A stretch of 52,029 bases of DNA from contig PNKH01000051.1 of assembly GCA_013822345.1 (NCBI GenBank), positions 1 through 52,029 of the forward strand, written 5' to 3'. The DNA comes from Isosphaera sp. (GTDB lineage Bacteria; Planctomycetota; Planctomycetia; Gemmatales; Gemmataceae). The notes under the pieces were generated by a model. The model had not been told where the DNA came from. It made no database searches and saw nothing but the letters and a program-made list of their open reading frames with translations. The stretch's first letter is position 1. Each line of letters opens with the position of its first letter. Below are positions 29,007 through 36,323 of the stretch, piece by piece. The position numbers were made by a program, and so were the translations under genes.

Positions 29007-29738
29007 ATGAGGTGGGCGGCAGTCGCGGCGGCGGTCGTGTGCGGGAACGTGGCGGCGGCCGAGCCGCCGAAGCGGGAGCCGCCGAGGTACGAGACCCGGA
29101 AGGACCACGACCCGAACGGGACCGGGAAGTTCTACCTCGGGCGGGAGATCGCGCACGTCATGGGGTTCCAGGCGGCCGGGTGGCTGGAGCGGCCGGAGCG
29201 GGTGAAGGAGGAGGAGCCGGCGAAGCTGGTCGAGGCGCTGGGGCTGAAGCCGGGGATGGTGGTCGCGGACGTCGGGGCCGGGAGCGGGTACCACGCGTTC
29301 CTGATGGCGCCGCTGGTCGGCGACAAGGGGAAGGTGATCGCGTCCGACATCCAGCAGGAGATGCTCGACCTGGTCGCGGCGCGGGCGAAGAAGCAGAGGG
29401 TGACGAACGTCGAGACCGTGAAGGGGACGGCGACCGACCCGAAGCTGCCGGCCGGGGGCGTCGACCTGATCCTGATGGTGGACGTGTACCACGAGTTCGA
29501 GTTCCCGTTCGAGATGGCGGAGAAGATGGTGGCGGCGCTGAAGCCGGGCGGGCGGCTGGTGTTCGTGGAGTTCCGGCTGGAGGACCCGAAGGTGCCGATC
29601 AAGCTGGTGCACAAGATGAGCGAGCGGCAGGTGCTGAAGGAGATGGGGGTGTTCCCGGAGCTGGAGCACGCGAAGACGGTCGGGACGCTGCCGTGGCAGC
29701 ACGTGGTGATCTTCACCAAGAAGGAGGCGGGGAAGTAA
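29007..29738 (+). CDS. exported SAM-dependent methyltransferase-like protein
   Basis: This is a 243-residue protein from ATG 29007, preceded by AGGAGA. A signal peptide (MRWAAVAAAVVCGNVAAA) precedes a class I methyltransferase fold: motif I VADVGAGSGYHAF, acidic KVIASDIQQEM, then VDLILMVDVYHEFEF and the closing LKPGGRLVFVEFRLED. Exported methyltransferases of this type are common in planctomycetes and their substrates are unknown. SAM is not expected outside the cytoplasm, so either export does not occur or the fold has another role. It lies next to the right edge of element A but is host-like. Confidence 0.8.
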   Translation: MRWAAVAAAVVCGNVAAAEPPKREPPRYETRKDHDPNGTGKFYLGREIAHVMGFQAAGWLERPERVKEEEPAKLVEALGLKPGMVVADVGAGSGYHAFLMAPLVGDKGKVIASDIQQEMLDLVAARAKKQRVTNVETVKGTATDPKLPAGGVDLILMVDVYHEFEFPFEMAEKMVAALKPGGRLVFVEFRLEDPKVPIKLVHKMSERQVLKEMGVFPELEHAKTVGTLPWQHVVIFTKKEAGK

Positions 29739-29765
29739 AACACACCGTCGGACGCGTCTAAGGTA

Positions 29766-29794
29766 TTGCGGGTGTGACCGGAGCCGGTTACACT
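29766..29794 (+). promoter_or_regulatory. predicted promoter for the 29878 gene
   Basis: TTGCGG at 29766-29771 and TACACT at 29789-29794 are separated by 17 bases and lie 84 bases before the ATG at 29878. The same GGTTACACT box occurs upstream of the FHA gene (around 43681) and TACACT upstream of xylA (34831-34836). Confidence 0.5.
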
Positions 29795-29877
29795 CCCTTC
29801 ACACCAACCTGCGGCCCGACCGCACACGGTCCGCCGCGGGGCGCGGCGGGGGGCGGGTCTCGCACGGGGGACGGAAC

Positions 29878-30717
29878 ATGGATGCCCGCGCGTACGCGAC
29901 GGACCTCGGGGTCGCACTCCGCCTGTGTGGGGAGGAGTTGGCCGGGCTGGACCCGGAGATCCGGGCGGCGACCGAGCGGGCGGCCGGCACGGCCGACCCG
30001 AGGGAGCAGGCCGCCCTGGCGTCCCGGACCAAGGCCGCGCTGGCCGGGCACTCCGGGGAGGCCGAGCGGCGGCTCCGGCGGACCGCGGAGGCGGTCGCCG
30101 GGCTGCGGCGGCGCGTCGCGTTCGACCTGGAGGAGGCGGCCCCGGGCTTCGGCGTCGACCCGTACCTGGCGGGGGGGTACGCGGAGCTGGTCCTCCGGGC
30201 GGTGGCCGAGGCCGGGTTCGAGGAGGTGGCGGCCGGCGGAAAGCACCTGGTGTCCGTCGCGGCGGGCGGGGTGGGCGGGGCCACGAGCCGGAAGTGGAAG
30301 AACCTGCGCGTCAACCGGCACAAGCTCGTCGAGTTCACCGGCCACGGCGTGGTGTTCGGGCTGGAGGGCACGACGCACCCGAACCCGCTCCTGCTCGCGG
30401 CCGGGCTGGCGCTGCTGATCAACTGCGCGCGGGAGGCGGTCACGGTCCACATCCCGGAGCAGGAGGCGAGCGTGCTGTGGGGCCTGATCCGGGCCCAGTC
30501 CCGGCCCGGCAACGAGGACTCCTCCCCCGAGCCCGATGTCGTGGCGGTGACCAACGAGGAGCGGCAGATCCCCCGGGGCGGCACGGTCCTCGGGGCCCCG
30601 CTGCCGCCGGCGGCCGTCCGGCGGTCGCTCGAGTTCCTCGAGACGGTCCGGTGCGCCGCCCGCGAGGGGGAGGCCCCGGTGCGGTGGCGGCTGGTCGAGT
30701 CCCACCGCGTCCGGTGA
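29878..30717 (+). CDS. unknown protein paired with a HExxH peptidase
   Basis: This is a 279-residue protein from ATG 29878. The N-terminal half is helical and charged (DLGVALRLCGEELAGLDPEI, then EAERRLRRTAEAVAGLRRRV). The C-terminal half is mixed, with a hydrophobic helix LLLAAGLALLINCAREAVTV and strands. There is no signal peptide, catalytic motif or cysteine cluster. It has its own promoter-like sequence, and the peptidase gene follows after 32 bases, suggesting a two-gene unit. The pairing of an unknown protein with a zinc peptidase recalls repressor/ImmA-type regulatory pairs, but no HTH is seen. The family is not recognised. Confidence 0.6.
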   Translation: MDARAYATDLGVALRLCGEELAGLDPEIRAATERAAGTADPREQAALASRTKAALAGHSGEAERRLRRTAEAVAGLRRRVAFDLEEAAPGFGVDPYLAGGYAELVLRAVAEAGFEEVAAGGKHLVSVAAGGVGGATSRKWKNLRVNRHKLVEFTGHGVVFGLEGTTHPNPLLLAAGLALLINCAREAVTVHIPEQEASVLWGLIRAQSRPGNEDSSPEPDVVAVTNEERQIPRGGTVLGAPLPPAAVRRSLEFLETVRCAAREGEAPVRWRLVESHRVR

Positions 30718-30749
30718 GCCGGCCCGGTCGGCACCTTCAGGAGAACCCC

Positions 30750-31934
30750 GTGTCCCAGACGTCCGTGGCCCGGCAGGCGCTGGAGCAGCTCCAGCGGAGC
30801 GTGCACGCGCACTTTCCGCCCCCCCTCCGGCGCTTGCGCAACGATCCGACCGTGGACCAGCAAGTCCGCCGGTCGCTCGTCGAGGAGGTGATGGGGAAGT
30901 GGGCGGGGGAGGAGACGCCGGAACAGGTGGCCGAGTTGCGGGCGGAGTTAGCCCGGGCGGCCGAGGAGGCGTATGACGGCCCCGACCCCGAGGCCGGACC
31001 GCTGAACGGGTTGCTCACCCAGTTCCGCACGGACATCGAGGCGGCGGCCGCGGAGCTCGGCCGGACCATCCCGCTCCGCCCGACGTTCGGAACCCTGCCG
31101 ATCGGCCGGCCGAACGCCATGGCCGTGCCGATCGAGTCCGACACCGAGTGCCTGGTGGTGCTCCAGAAGGGGCTGTTCATGTTCGCCTACCTGCTGGCCA
31201 AGCCGGTCGCGTCCTGCTTCCCGCTCGCCCCCGGGGCGGGCGAGGGGAGCGCCTTCTCGACCGCCCCGGACGGCTGGAAGGCCCAGGTCGCGGCCGACCC
31301 GGCGATCGCGGAGCGGTTCGCGGACACGGTCCTGTCCACCCTCTGCGACGAGTACTCCGGGGCGACGGCGTCCCAGCGGTACATTCTGGACCGCCCGCAC
31401 GCGGTGTTGGCCACGACCATCACCACCGGGATGGAACTGTTCGTCGTCGGCCACGAGTACGGCCACATCATCGCCGGCCACGTCGCCCGCGGCAAGCGGG
31501 TCGCCGCCATGGTCGGGACGGTCTCCTGCGAGGAGATCGTCCGGGAGTGGGACGACGAGTTCGTCGCCGACATGCGCGGCCTGGAACTGTCCGTCCGGGC
31601 GATGCAGAACCAGGGGTACGACCTGTCCCTCAGTTACGCGGGGGCCGACTTCTGCTTCAGCTGCCTGGAGGTGCTGGGGAACGGGGTGTCGGTCCTGCTC
31701 ACCGGGGAGGAGGGGAAGCTGCCGCCGGGCAGCCACCCGCCGCCCGCCCTGCGGCGCGAGGTGCTGCGCGAGTGGGTCCGCCGCGCGGTGCCCGGCGAGC
31801 ACGCCGAGGGGCCGCTCCAACTCGGGAAGGCGTTCGAGGAGGTCGTCCGGGAGTTGTGGGACCGGACCAAGCCGCTCCTGGTCAGGGCCCACGAGCAGAA
31901 GGTCCCCCTCGCGAACCTGTGGAACCCGGGTTGA
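30750..31934 (+). CDS. cytoplasmic zinc metallopeptidase-like protein (HExxH)
   Basis: This is a 394-residue protein from GTG 30750, with CAGGAGA at 30738-30744. The zinc motif HEYGH lies in ELFVVGHEYGHIIAGHVARG, and DDEFVADMRGLELSV gives a Glu-x-x-x-Asp third-ligand pattern as in gluzincins of the M48/M78 type. No signal peptide or membrane helix is present, so it acts in the cytoplasm. The N-terminal 150 residues are a separate helical domain. It forms a unit with the preceding gene, which may be its substrate or regulator. A GC-rich stem-loop (31942-31966) follows its stop. Confidence 0.7.
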   Translation: MSQTSVARQALEQLQRSVHAHFPPPLRRLRNDPTVDQQVRRSLVEEVMGKWAGEETPEQVAELRAELARAAEEAYDGPDPEAGPLNGLLTQFRTDIEAAAAELGRTIPLRPTFGTLPIGRPNAMAVPIESDTECLVVLQKGLFMFAYLLAKPVASCFPLAPGAGEGSAFSTAPDGWKAQVAADPAIAERFADTVLSTLCDEYSGATASQRYILDRPHAVLATTITTGMELFVVGHEYGHIIAGHVARGKRVAAMVGTVSCEEIVREWDDEFVADMRGLELSVRAMQNQGYDLSLSYAGADFCFSCLEVLGNGVSVLLTGEEGKLPPGSHPPPALRREVLREWVRRAVPGEHAEGPLQLGKAFEEVVRELWDRTKPLLVRAHEQKVPLANLWNPG

Positions 31935-31941
31935 GCAGGGC

Positions 31942-31966
31942 GGCCCGCCGTCCGCCCCGGCGGGCC
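31942..31966 (+). terminator. stem-loop after the peptidase gene
   Basis: GGCCCGCCG (31942-31950) pairs perfectly with CGGCGGGCC (31958-31966) over a 7-base loop, 8 bases after the stop codon. No T-run follows. It is a plausible transcript end for the two-gene unit. Confidence 0.5.
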
Positions 31967-32046
31967 CGCGCTGCCCGGACGCCCCGGGCCCGGGAACGGA
32001 CGCCCCCCCCGACACCCTTCGCCCGTCGCCGCACCTCGGAGCCCCC

Positions 32047-32571
32047 GTGAACCTCGCCGGCAAGCGCGTCGCCGTCCTGGTCGAGCAGAAGTACGAGGAG
32101 CTGGAGGTGTGGTACCCGGTGTACCGGCTGCGGGAGGCCGGGGCCGAGGTCGTCCTGGTCGGCCCGGAGGCCGGCAAGACCTACCCCAGCAAGCTCGGGT
32201 ACCCGGCGAAGGCCGACGCGGCGGCCGCCGACGTGACCGCCGACCGGTTCCACGCGGTCGTCATCCCCGGCGGGTTCTCCCCGGACTACGTCCGCCGCAG
32301 CGAGCCGATGCTGAAGCTGGTCCGCGACGCCGCCGGACAGGGGAAGCCGGTCGCGGCCGTGTGTCACGGTCCTTGGGTATTGTGCTCGGTCGGGTGCCTG
32401 AAGGGGCGGACCGCCACCGGGTTCCACTCGATCAAGGACGACATGGTCAACGCCGGCGCCACGTTCGTTGACCGCGAAGTGGTGGTGGACGGGAACATCA
32501 TCACGAGCAGGAAGCCGGACGACCTGCCGGCGTTCGTGGTCGCGCTGATGGAGGCGATCGGCCGGGGGTGA
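32047..32571 (+). CDS. DJ-1/PfpI family protein
   Basis: This is a 174-residue protein from GTG 32047. It has the flavodoxin-like fold of the DJ-1/PfpI superfamily: KRVAVLVEQKYEELEVWYPV with the conserved Glu, then FHAVVIPGGFSPDYVRRSEP, and the nucleophile elbow AVCHGPWVLCSVGCLKGRTA with the catalytic Cys in CHGPW. Members are intracellular proteases, chaperones, deglycases or stress proteins. The Cys-His-Glu arrangement is complete. A truncated second copy of its C-terminal half follows immediately downstream (32600-32809). Confidence 0.9.
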   Translation: MNLAGKRVAVLVEQKYEELEVWYPVYRLREAGAEVVLVGPEAGKTYPSKLGYPAKADAAAADVTADRFHAVVIPGGFSPDYVRRSEPMLKLVRDAAGQGKPVAAVCHGPWVLCSVGCLKGRTATGFHSIKDDMVNAGATFVDREVVVDGNIITSRKPDDLPAFVVALMEAIGRG

Positions 32572-32599
32572 GGGGTCGCGTCGTACACATCCCCGAAGA

Positions 32600-32809
32600 C
32601 ACGGGCCGTGGGTCCTCTGCAGCACCGAGTCGCTGAAGGGGAAGACCGCGACCGGGTTCCACTCGATCAAGGACGACATGACCAACGCCGGGGCCACGTT
32701 CGTGGACAAGGAGGTGTGCGTCGACGGGAACCTGATCACCAGCCGCCGGCCGGACGACCTGCCGGCGTTCGTCGTCGCCCTGATGAAGGCGATCGGAGCC
32801 GTGGGGTGA
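32600..32809 (+). pseudogene. truncated DJ-1/PfpI paralogue, C-terminal fragment
   Basis: In frame from 32600 the sequence reads HGPWVLCSTESLKGKTATGF, then HSIKDDMTNAGATFVDKEVC, and ends LPAFVVALMKAIGAVG with TGA at 32807-32809. It is closely similar to the last 69 residues or so of the intact gene just upstream, starting exactly at the catalytic-site motif but after the Cys. The N-terminal half and start codon are absent. This is the remnant of a tandem duplication from which the first half was deleted. Confidence 0.85.
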
Positions 32810-32825
32810 TGAGCCGGTGCGTGTG

Positions 32826-34016
32826 TCATCCCGGAAGGCGGTCGGCGAGTGCCTGGCTCAGGTCGTGGTCGATGAGGAGCTGGTTCACGAGCCCTTCCCG
32901 GATGCACCGCTCGACGACCTCGGCTTTCCCCTTCCCGATGGCCGTCAGAATGACCCCCGGCCTGCTGTTCGCCGCCGCGTCCCGGGCACAGCGGCGAATG
33001 TGGTCGAGGGTCGCGCCGGTGCACCGCGTGTTGATGTCGGCCAGTTCCCGGGCGGCGTCGGGCCTCGGAAGGAAGACCCCGTTGATGTCGCCCAGGGCCA
33101 GCTGATCGAGGTCGTGCTTCGTCAGGTTCTCGCTGTGGAGCATTTCTTCTCTCCAAGGGTCCGCCGAGCGGGAGTAGTCCCCGCCGACGCTCGTGACCAT
33201 CGAGTCCATCAGCTCGACGAGCGGTTTCTCCGACGACTTGCGCGACTTCGCGCCGGCAACCGTGCCGCCGAAGATCCGGTGGTGGCCGGGTATGTTCGTG
33301 ACGTACAGCCGGAGGGCCGACTGCTGTTCGTCCGTCAGGAGTTGCCCGGTCGTGTAGAACTTGGCCGGGATGCGGGCCGGTACCGCGGCCAACGACAGGG
33401 GAGGGTCTTGTCGCCCGTTCAGGATCCCGTGCAGGCGGGCGACCAGGCTCGTGGACGAGAACCGGATGTAGGGGTCGTTGAGCAGCACCCCGCTGAGGGG
33501 GACGAAGCGGAGGGGGTTAACCGGTCGCCATTCGGGGCGGCTCGATTTGAGGGCTTCGACCAGGTGGTTCAACGTCTTCCCCCAAGTCACACCGACCGTC
33601 CTGGCGCCGTACAGCAACTCGGCGAGGTCACCGGCCGCCAGCCCGGCGAACCGCCTGAGCCGTTTGTCGTGGCCCTCGGGGTCCGTCGCGTCGCCCCCGC
33701 TGTCGAACACCCGGACCCCAACTGGCTTCGAGTTCGTCCCCCGGGCCAGTCCCTCGAGTTTCGCCAGGAGTTTCGCGGAACCGGGAGCCAACCGCTCCTT
33801 CGCCCGTTTGCACTCCTCCGCACTCAAGTTGAGCGTGGTCGTCGTCTCCAGCCACTTCTTTTCCACGGCCCGGTCCTTCAGCCGCGACACGGCGGCCTGG
33901 CTCAGGCCGAGGGACTTCGCGATGTCCTGTTGCGTGTGGCCGCGGCTGACCAGCCACGCCACCGCCTGGGCCTCGGTGTCCCGGTCGTCGATTCGTGCCC
34001 GCTTGCGGTGTGCCAT
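32826..34016 (-). CDS. SorC/DeoR-type sugar-responsive transcriptional regulator
   Basis: This is a 396-residue protein from ATG 34016; a longer frame upstream crosses the divergent gene and is rejected. The N-terminal HTH is AQAVAWLVSRGHTQQDIAKS, then LGLSQAAVSRLKDRAVEKKW. The C-terminal effector domain carries SorC landmarks: GARTVGVTWGKTLNHLVEAL, LALGDINGVFLP and the final LVNQLLIDHDLSQALADRLP. It is longer than usual by an insert in the middle. It is divergent from 34109-34426, and the palindrome ATACGCT/AGCGTAT (34072-34092) between them is a good operator candidate. It lies close to xylA, so pentose control is possible. Confidence 0.8.
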   Translation of the reverse strand: MAHRKRARIDDRDTEAQAVAWLVSRGHTQQDIAKSLGLSQAAVSRLKDRAVEKKWLETTTTLNLSAEECKRAKERLAPGSAKLLAKLEGLARGTNSKPVGVRVFDSGGDATDPEGHDKRLRRFAGLAAGDLAELLYGARTVGVTWGKTLNHLVEALKSSRPEWRPVNPLRFVPLSGVLLNDPYIRFSSTSLVARLHGILNGRQDPPLSLAAVPARIPAKFYTTGQLLTDEQQSALRLYVTNIPGHHRIFGGTVAGAKSRKSSEKPLVELMDSMVTSVGGDYSRSADPWREEMLHSENLTKHDLDQLALGDINGVFLPRPDAARELADINTRCTGATLDHIRRCARDAAANSRPGVILTAIGKGKAEVVERCIREGLVNQLLIDHDLSQALADRLPG

Positions 34017-34071
34017 GGGTTCCCGGCGAATCCTTGGGTGGTGTACGGCAGGGAAACCGAGTAGAATCAAA

Positions 34072-34092
34072 ATACGCTGGTGGAAAGCGTAT
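34072..34092. promoter_or_regulatory. candidate SorC operator
   Basis: ATACGCT (34072-34078) and AGCGTAT (34086-34092) form a perfect 7 bp inverted repeat with a 7-base spacer. It lies in the AT-richer gap between the divergent regulator (start 34016) and the small gene at 34109. Position and symmetry fit autoregulation. Confidence 0.55.
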
Positions 34093-34108
34093 CCGTAGAG
34101 GGACGACG

Positions 34109-34426
34109 ATGGGACATAGTCTTCCACCGCAGTGCCCAGTCGAGTTCGTGCTGTCGCTGCCGCAGAAGGACCAAGACGCAATCCACGCCGAGTTAGTCCG
34201 CGCGAGGATCCGCCGGCACGGGGGGACGGGGCCGATCCCGGTCGAGGTCGACGGCCAGACGCTGGGTTACTACGTCCCCCTCCAGGCCGCCGAACTCCCC
34301 CCCCCGCCCCTGCCGCAGCTGTCGGACGAAGATCGGGCGCGGACGCAACGGGCACTCGCCGACCTGGGCAACACGTTCGATGTCGTCTCGTTCCTCACCG
34401 GGCTCCGAGACACGAGACGAGGTTAA
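34109..34426 (+). CDS. small protein of unknown function divergent from the SorC-type regulator
   Basis: This is a 105-residue protein from ATG 34109, preceded by AGAGGGACG. It contains FVLSLPQKDQDAIHAELVRA and TGPIPVEVDGQTLGYYVPLQ, a helix-strand layout, then a proline-rich section and a C-terminal helix. There is no signal peptide. It shares a control region with the regulator and could be its target gene. It overlaps by 32 bases the end of the convergent frame 34395-34781. The family is not recognised. Confidence 0.6.
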   Translation: MGHSLPPQCPVEFVLSLPQKDQDAIHAELVRARIRRHGGTGPIPVEVDGQTLGYYVPLQAAELPPPPLPQLSDEDRARTQRALADLGNTFDVVSFLTGLRDTRRG

Positions 34427-34781
34427 TCACGGTGACACGCCACCGGCCGTGCCGAACGACCCTTAACCCAACCATCCGAGTCAGCGCACGGATCACCGAC
34501 CGAAAGGGGCCACTGACGGGCTGAATTACCAGCTGCACGAGGGTGACGCCGTTCGGCTCACCCCAGCTAAGCACACGCCAGTACGTCACGGGCTTGGTGG
34601 TTTCGTCACAGGCTCCGGGCGGCTGATCCGTCTCATACGCATCACGGATTTGGCGCGACAGACAGCCCAGGTAAAACTTCGCCGTCTCGTGACGCTCCTC
34701 GGGGGAGTCCCCGGATAACCCTGCCACCCAGTGCTCGACGCGGGGTGCAGTCTCCTTGTGCCACTTCACGTTGACGGACAT
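34395..34781 (-). CDS. possible small protein, unknown function
   Basis: This is a 128-residue frame from ATG 34781; a start at 34826 is possible. It reads VNVKWHKETAPRVEHWVAGL, then ETAKFYLGCLSRQIRDAYET and VTYWRVLSWGEPNGVTLVQL. The region is visibly less GC-rich than its surroundings, which weakens reading-frame statistics and hints at acquired DNA. It converges with and overlaps the gene 34109-34426. If it is not a gene, 34427-34926 is a 500-base gap with only the xylA upstream region. Moderate confidence. Confidence 0.45.
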   Translation of the reverse strand: MSVNVKWHKETAPRVEHWVAGLSGDSPEERHETAKFYLGCLSRQIRDAYETDQPPGACDETTKPVTYWRVLSWGEPNGVTLVQLVIQPVSGPFRSVIRALTRMVGLRVVRHGRWRVTVINLVSCLGAR

Positions 34782-34830
34782 GACTTTCTCCAGAAGTCGT
34801 CCATCTTGCGAGGCCTTAATCGACATTACC

Positions 34831-34866
34831 TACACTCACGATCCGGAAACAAGTGAATTCTTTCAC
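34831..34866 (+). promoter_or_regulatory. xylA upstream region: -10-like box and small operator-like palindrome
   Basis: TACACT at 34831-34836 follows TTGCGA (34806-34811) with a long 19-base spacer. Downstream the palindrome GTGAA-TTCT-TTCAC (34853-34866) lies in AT-rich sequence before the xylA ATG (34927). A sugar-responsive regulator such as the nearby SorC-type protein may bind here. This is inferred from symmetry and position only. Confidence 0.4.
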
Positions 34867-34926
34867 GAACGCGTTGGGCATACATATTCTATTCACGCAT
34901 CGGATTCCCCATAACCCGAGACCGCC

Positions 34927-36240
34927 ATGTCCTTCTTCGCAGATGTCCCGGCCGTCAGGTACGAGGGGCCGGACTCGAAGAACCCGCTCGCGTTCCGCCA
35001 CTACAACCCGGACGAGCTGGTCGAAGGCAAGCCGATGCGCGACCACCTGCGGTTCGCCGTCTGCTACTGGCACACGTTCCGCGGGACCGGGTCCGACCCG
35101 TTCGGCCCGGGGTGCGCCGTCCGCCCGTGGGAGGACGGCACCGACTCCCTCGACATGGCCCTCAAGCGCGTCGACGTGGCGTTCGAGTTCATGCAGAAGC
35201 TCGGCGTCCCGTACTACTGCTTCCACGACCGGGATGTCAGCCCCGAGGGGAAGAACCTGGCCGAGACGAACCGGAACCTCGACGCGGTGGCGAAAGTGCT
35301 CGGCCAGAAGCAGAAGGAGACCGGGATCAAGCTCCTGTGGGGGACCGCCAACCTCTTCTCGAACCCGCGGTTCGTCCACGGGGCGGCCACCAGCCCGAAC
35401 GCCGACGTGTTCGCCTACGCCGGGGCGCAGGTCAAGAAGGCGCTGGAGGTGACGAAGGAACTCGGCGGCGAGAACTACGTCTTCTGGGGCGGCCGCGAGG
35501 GCTACCACACGCTGTACAACACCGACCTCCGCCGCGAGCTCGACCACCTCGCGAAGTTCCTGTCGCTGGCCGTCGCCCACAAGAAGAAGGTCGGCTTCAC
35601 CGGCACGTTCCTGATCGAGCCGAAGCCGATGGAGCCGACGACGCACCAGTACGACAGCGACTGCGCCGCGTGCCTGGCGTTCCTGCGCACCTACGGGCTG
35701 GAGGGCGAGTTCAAGTTCAACGTCGAGACGAACCACGCCACCCTCGCCGGCCACTCGATGTTCCACGAGCTGACGTACGCCAGCGCCTACGGCATGCTCG
35801 GGTCGATCGACGCGAACCGCGGGGACGAGCTGGTCGGGTGGGACACCGACCAGTTCCCGACCAACCTGTACCAGACGATGCAGGTGATGCTGGTGGTGCT
35901 CGGGCAGGGCGGGATCGGCACCGGCGGGCTGAACTTCGACGCCAAGGTGCGGCGGGAGAGCTTCGAGCCGGTCGACCTGTTCCACGCCCACGTCGGCGGG
36001 ATGGACGCCTTCGCCCACGGCCTCAAGATCGCCGCCGCGATCCGGAAGGACGGCGCGCTGAAGGAGTTCGTCAAGCAGCGGTACGCCTCGTGGGACGGCG
36101 GGATCGGGGCCGAGGTCGAGTCGGGCAAGGCGACGTTCGAGGAGCTGGAGGCGTACATGCTGAAGAAGGGCGACGCCGAGAAGAACGCGTCCGGCCGGCA
36201 GGAGTTGCTGGAGAACGTCGTCAACCGGTACCTGCGGTGA
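34927..36240 (+). CDS. xylA: xylose isomerase
   Basis: This 437-residue protein is a complete class II xylose isomerase, converting D-xylose to D-xylulose (and glucose to fructose) in the cytoplasm. Catalytic and metal sites are visible: FHDRD with His100 and Asp103, [30 protein letters not shown] with Glu231 and Lys233, [18 protein letters not shown], and [20 protein letters not shown]. Length matches the family. No xylulokinase gene is adjacent; a SorC-type regulator lies 0.9 kb upstream. The bidirectional hairpin at 36249-36311 ends the transcript. Confidence 0.97.
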   Translation: MSFFADVPAVRYEGPDSKNPLAFRHYNPDELVEGKPMRDHLRFAVCYWHTFRGTGSDPFGPGCAVRPWEDGTDSLDMALKRVDVAFEFMQKLGVPYYCFHDRDVSPEGKNLAETNRNLDAVAKVLGQKQKETGIKLLWGTANLFSNPRFVHGAATSPNADVFAYAGAQVKKALEVTKELGGENYVFWGGREGYHTLYNTDLRRELDHLAKFLSLAVAHKKKVGFTGTFLIEPKPMEPTTHQYDSDCAACLAFLRTYGLEGEFKFNVETNHATLAGHSMFHELTYASAYGMLGSIDANRGDELVGWDTDQFPTNLYQTMQVMLVVLGQGGIGTGGLNFDAKVRRESFEPVDLFHAHVGGMDAFAHGLKIAAAIRKDGALKEFVKQRYASWDGGIGAEVESGKATFEELEAYMLKKGDAEKNASGRQELLENVVNRYLR

Positions 36241-36248
36241 GGCGCCCC

Positions 36249-36311
36249 GGTCCGAGCCCGAGCGCGAGCGAGGGTCTACGCCCGAACCTCGCTCGCGCTC
36301 GGGCTCGGACC
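36249..36311. terminator. palindrome P6, bidirectional terminator-like hairpin
   Basis: Perfect 25 bp inverted arms at 36249-36273 and 36287-36311, with a 13-base loop, lie between the convergent xylA (stop 36240) and MutS-like (stop 36324) genes. The arm begins GGTCCGAGCCCGAGCGCGAG and does not have GTAG ends. It is a typical position for a shared terminator. Confidence 0.8.
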
Positions 36312-36323
36312 AACCCCGCCGCG

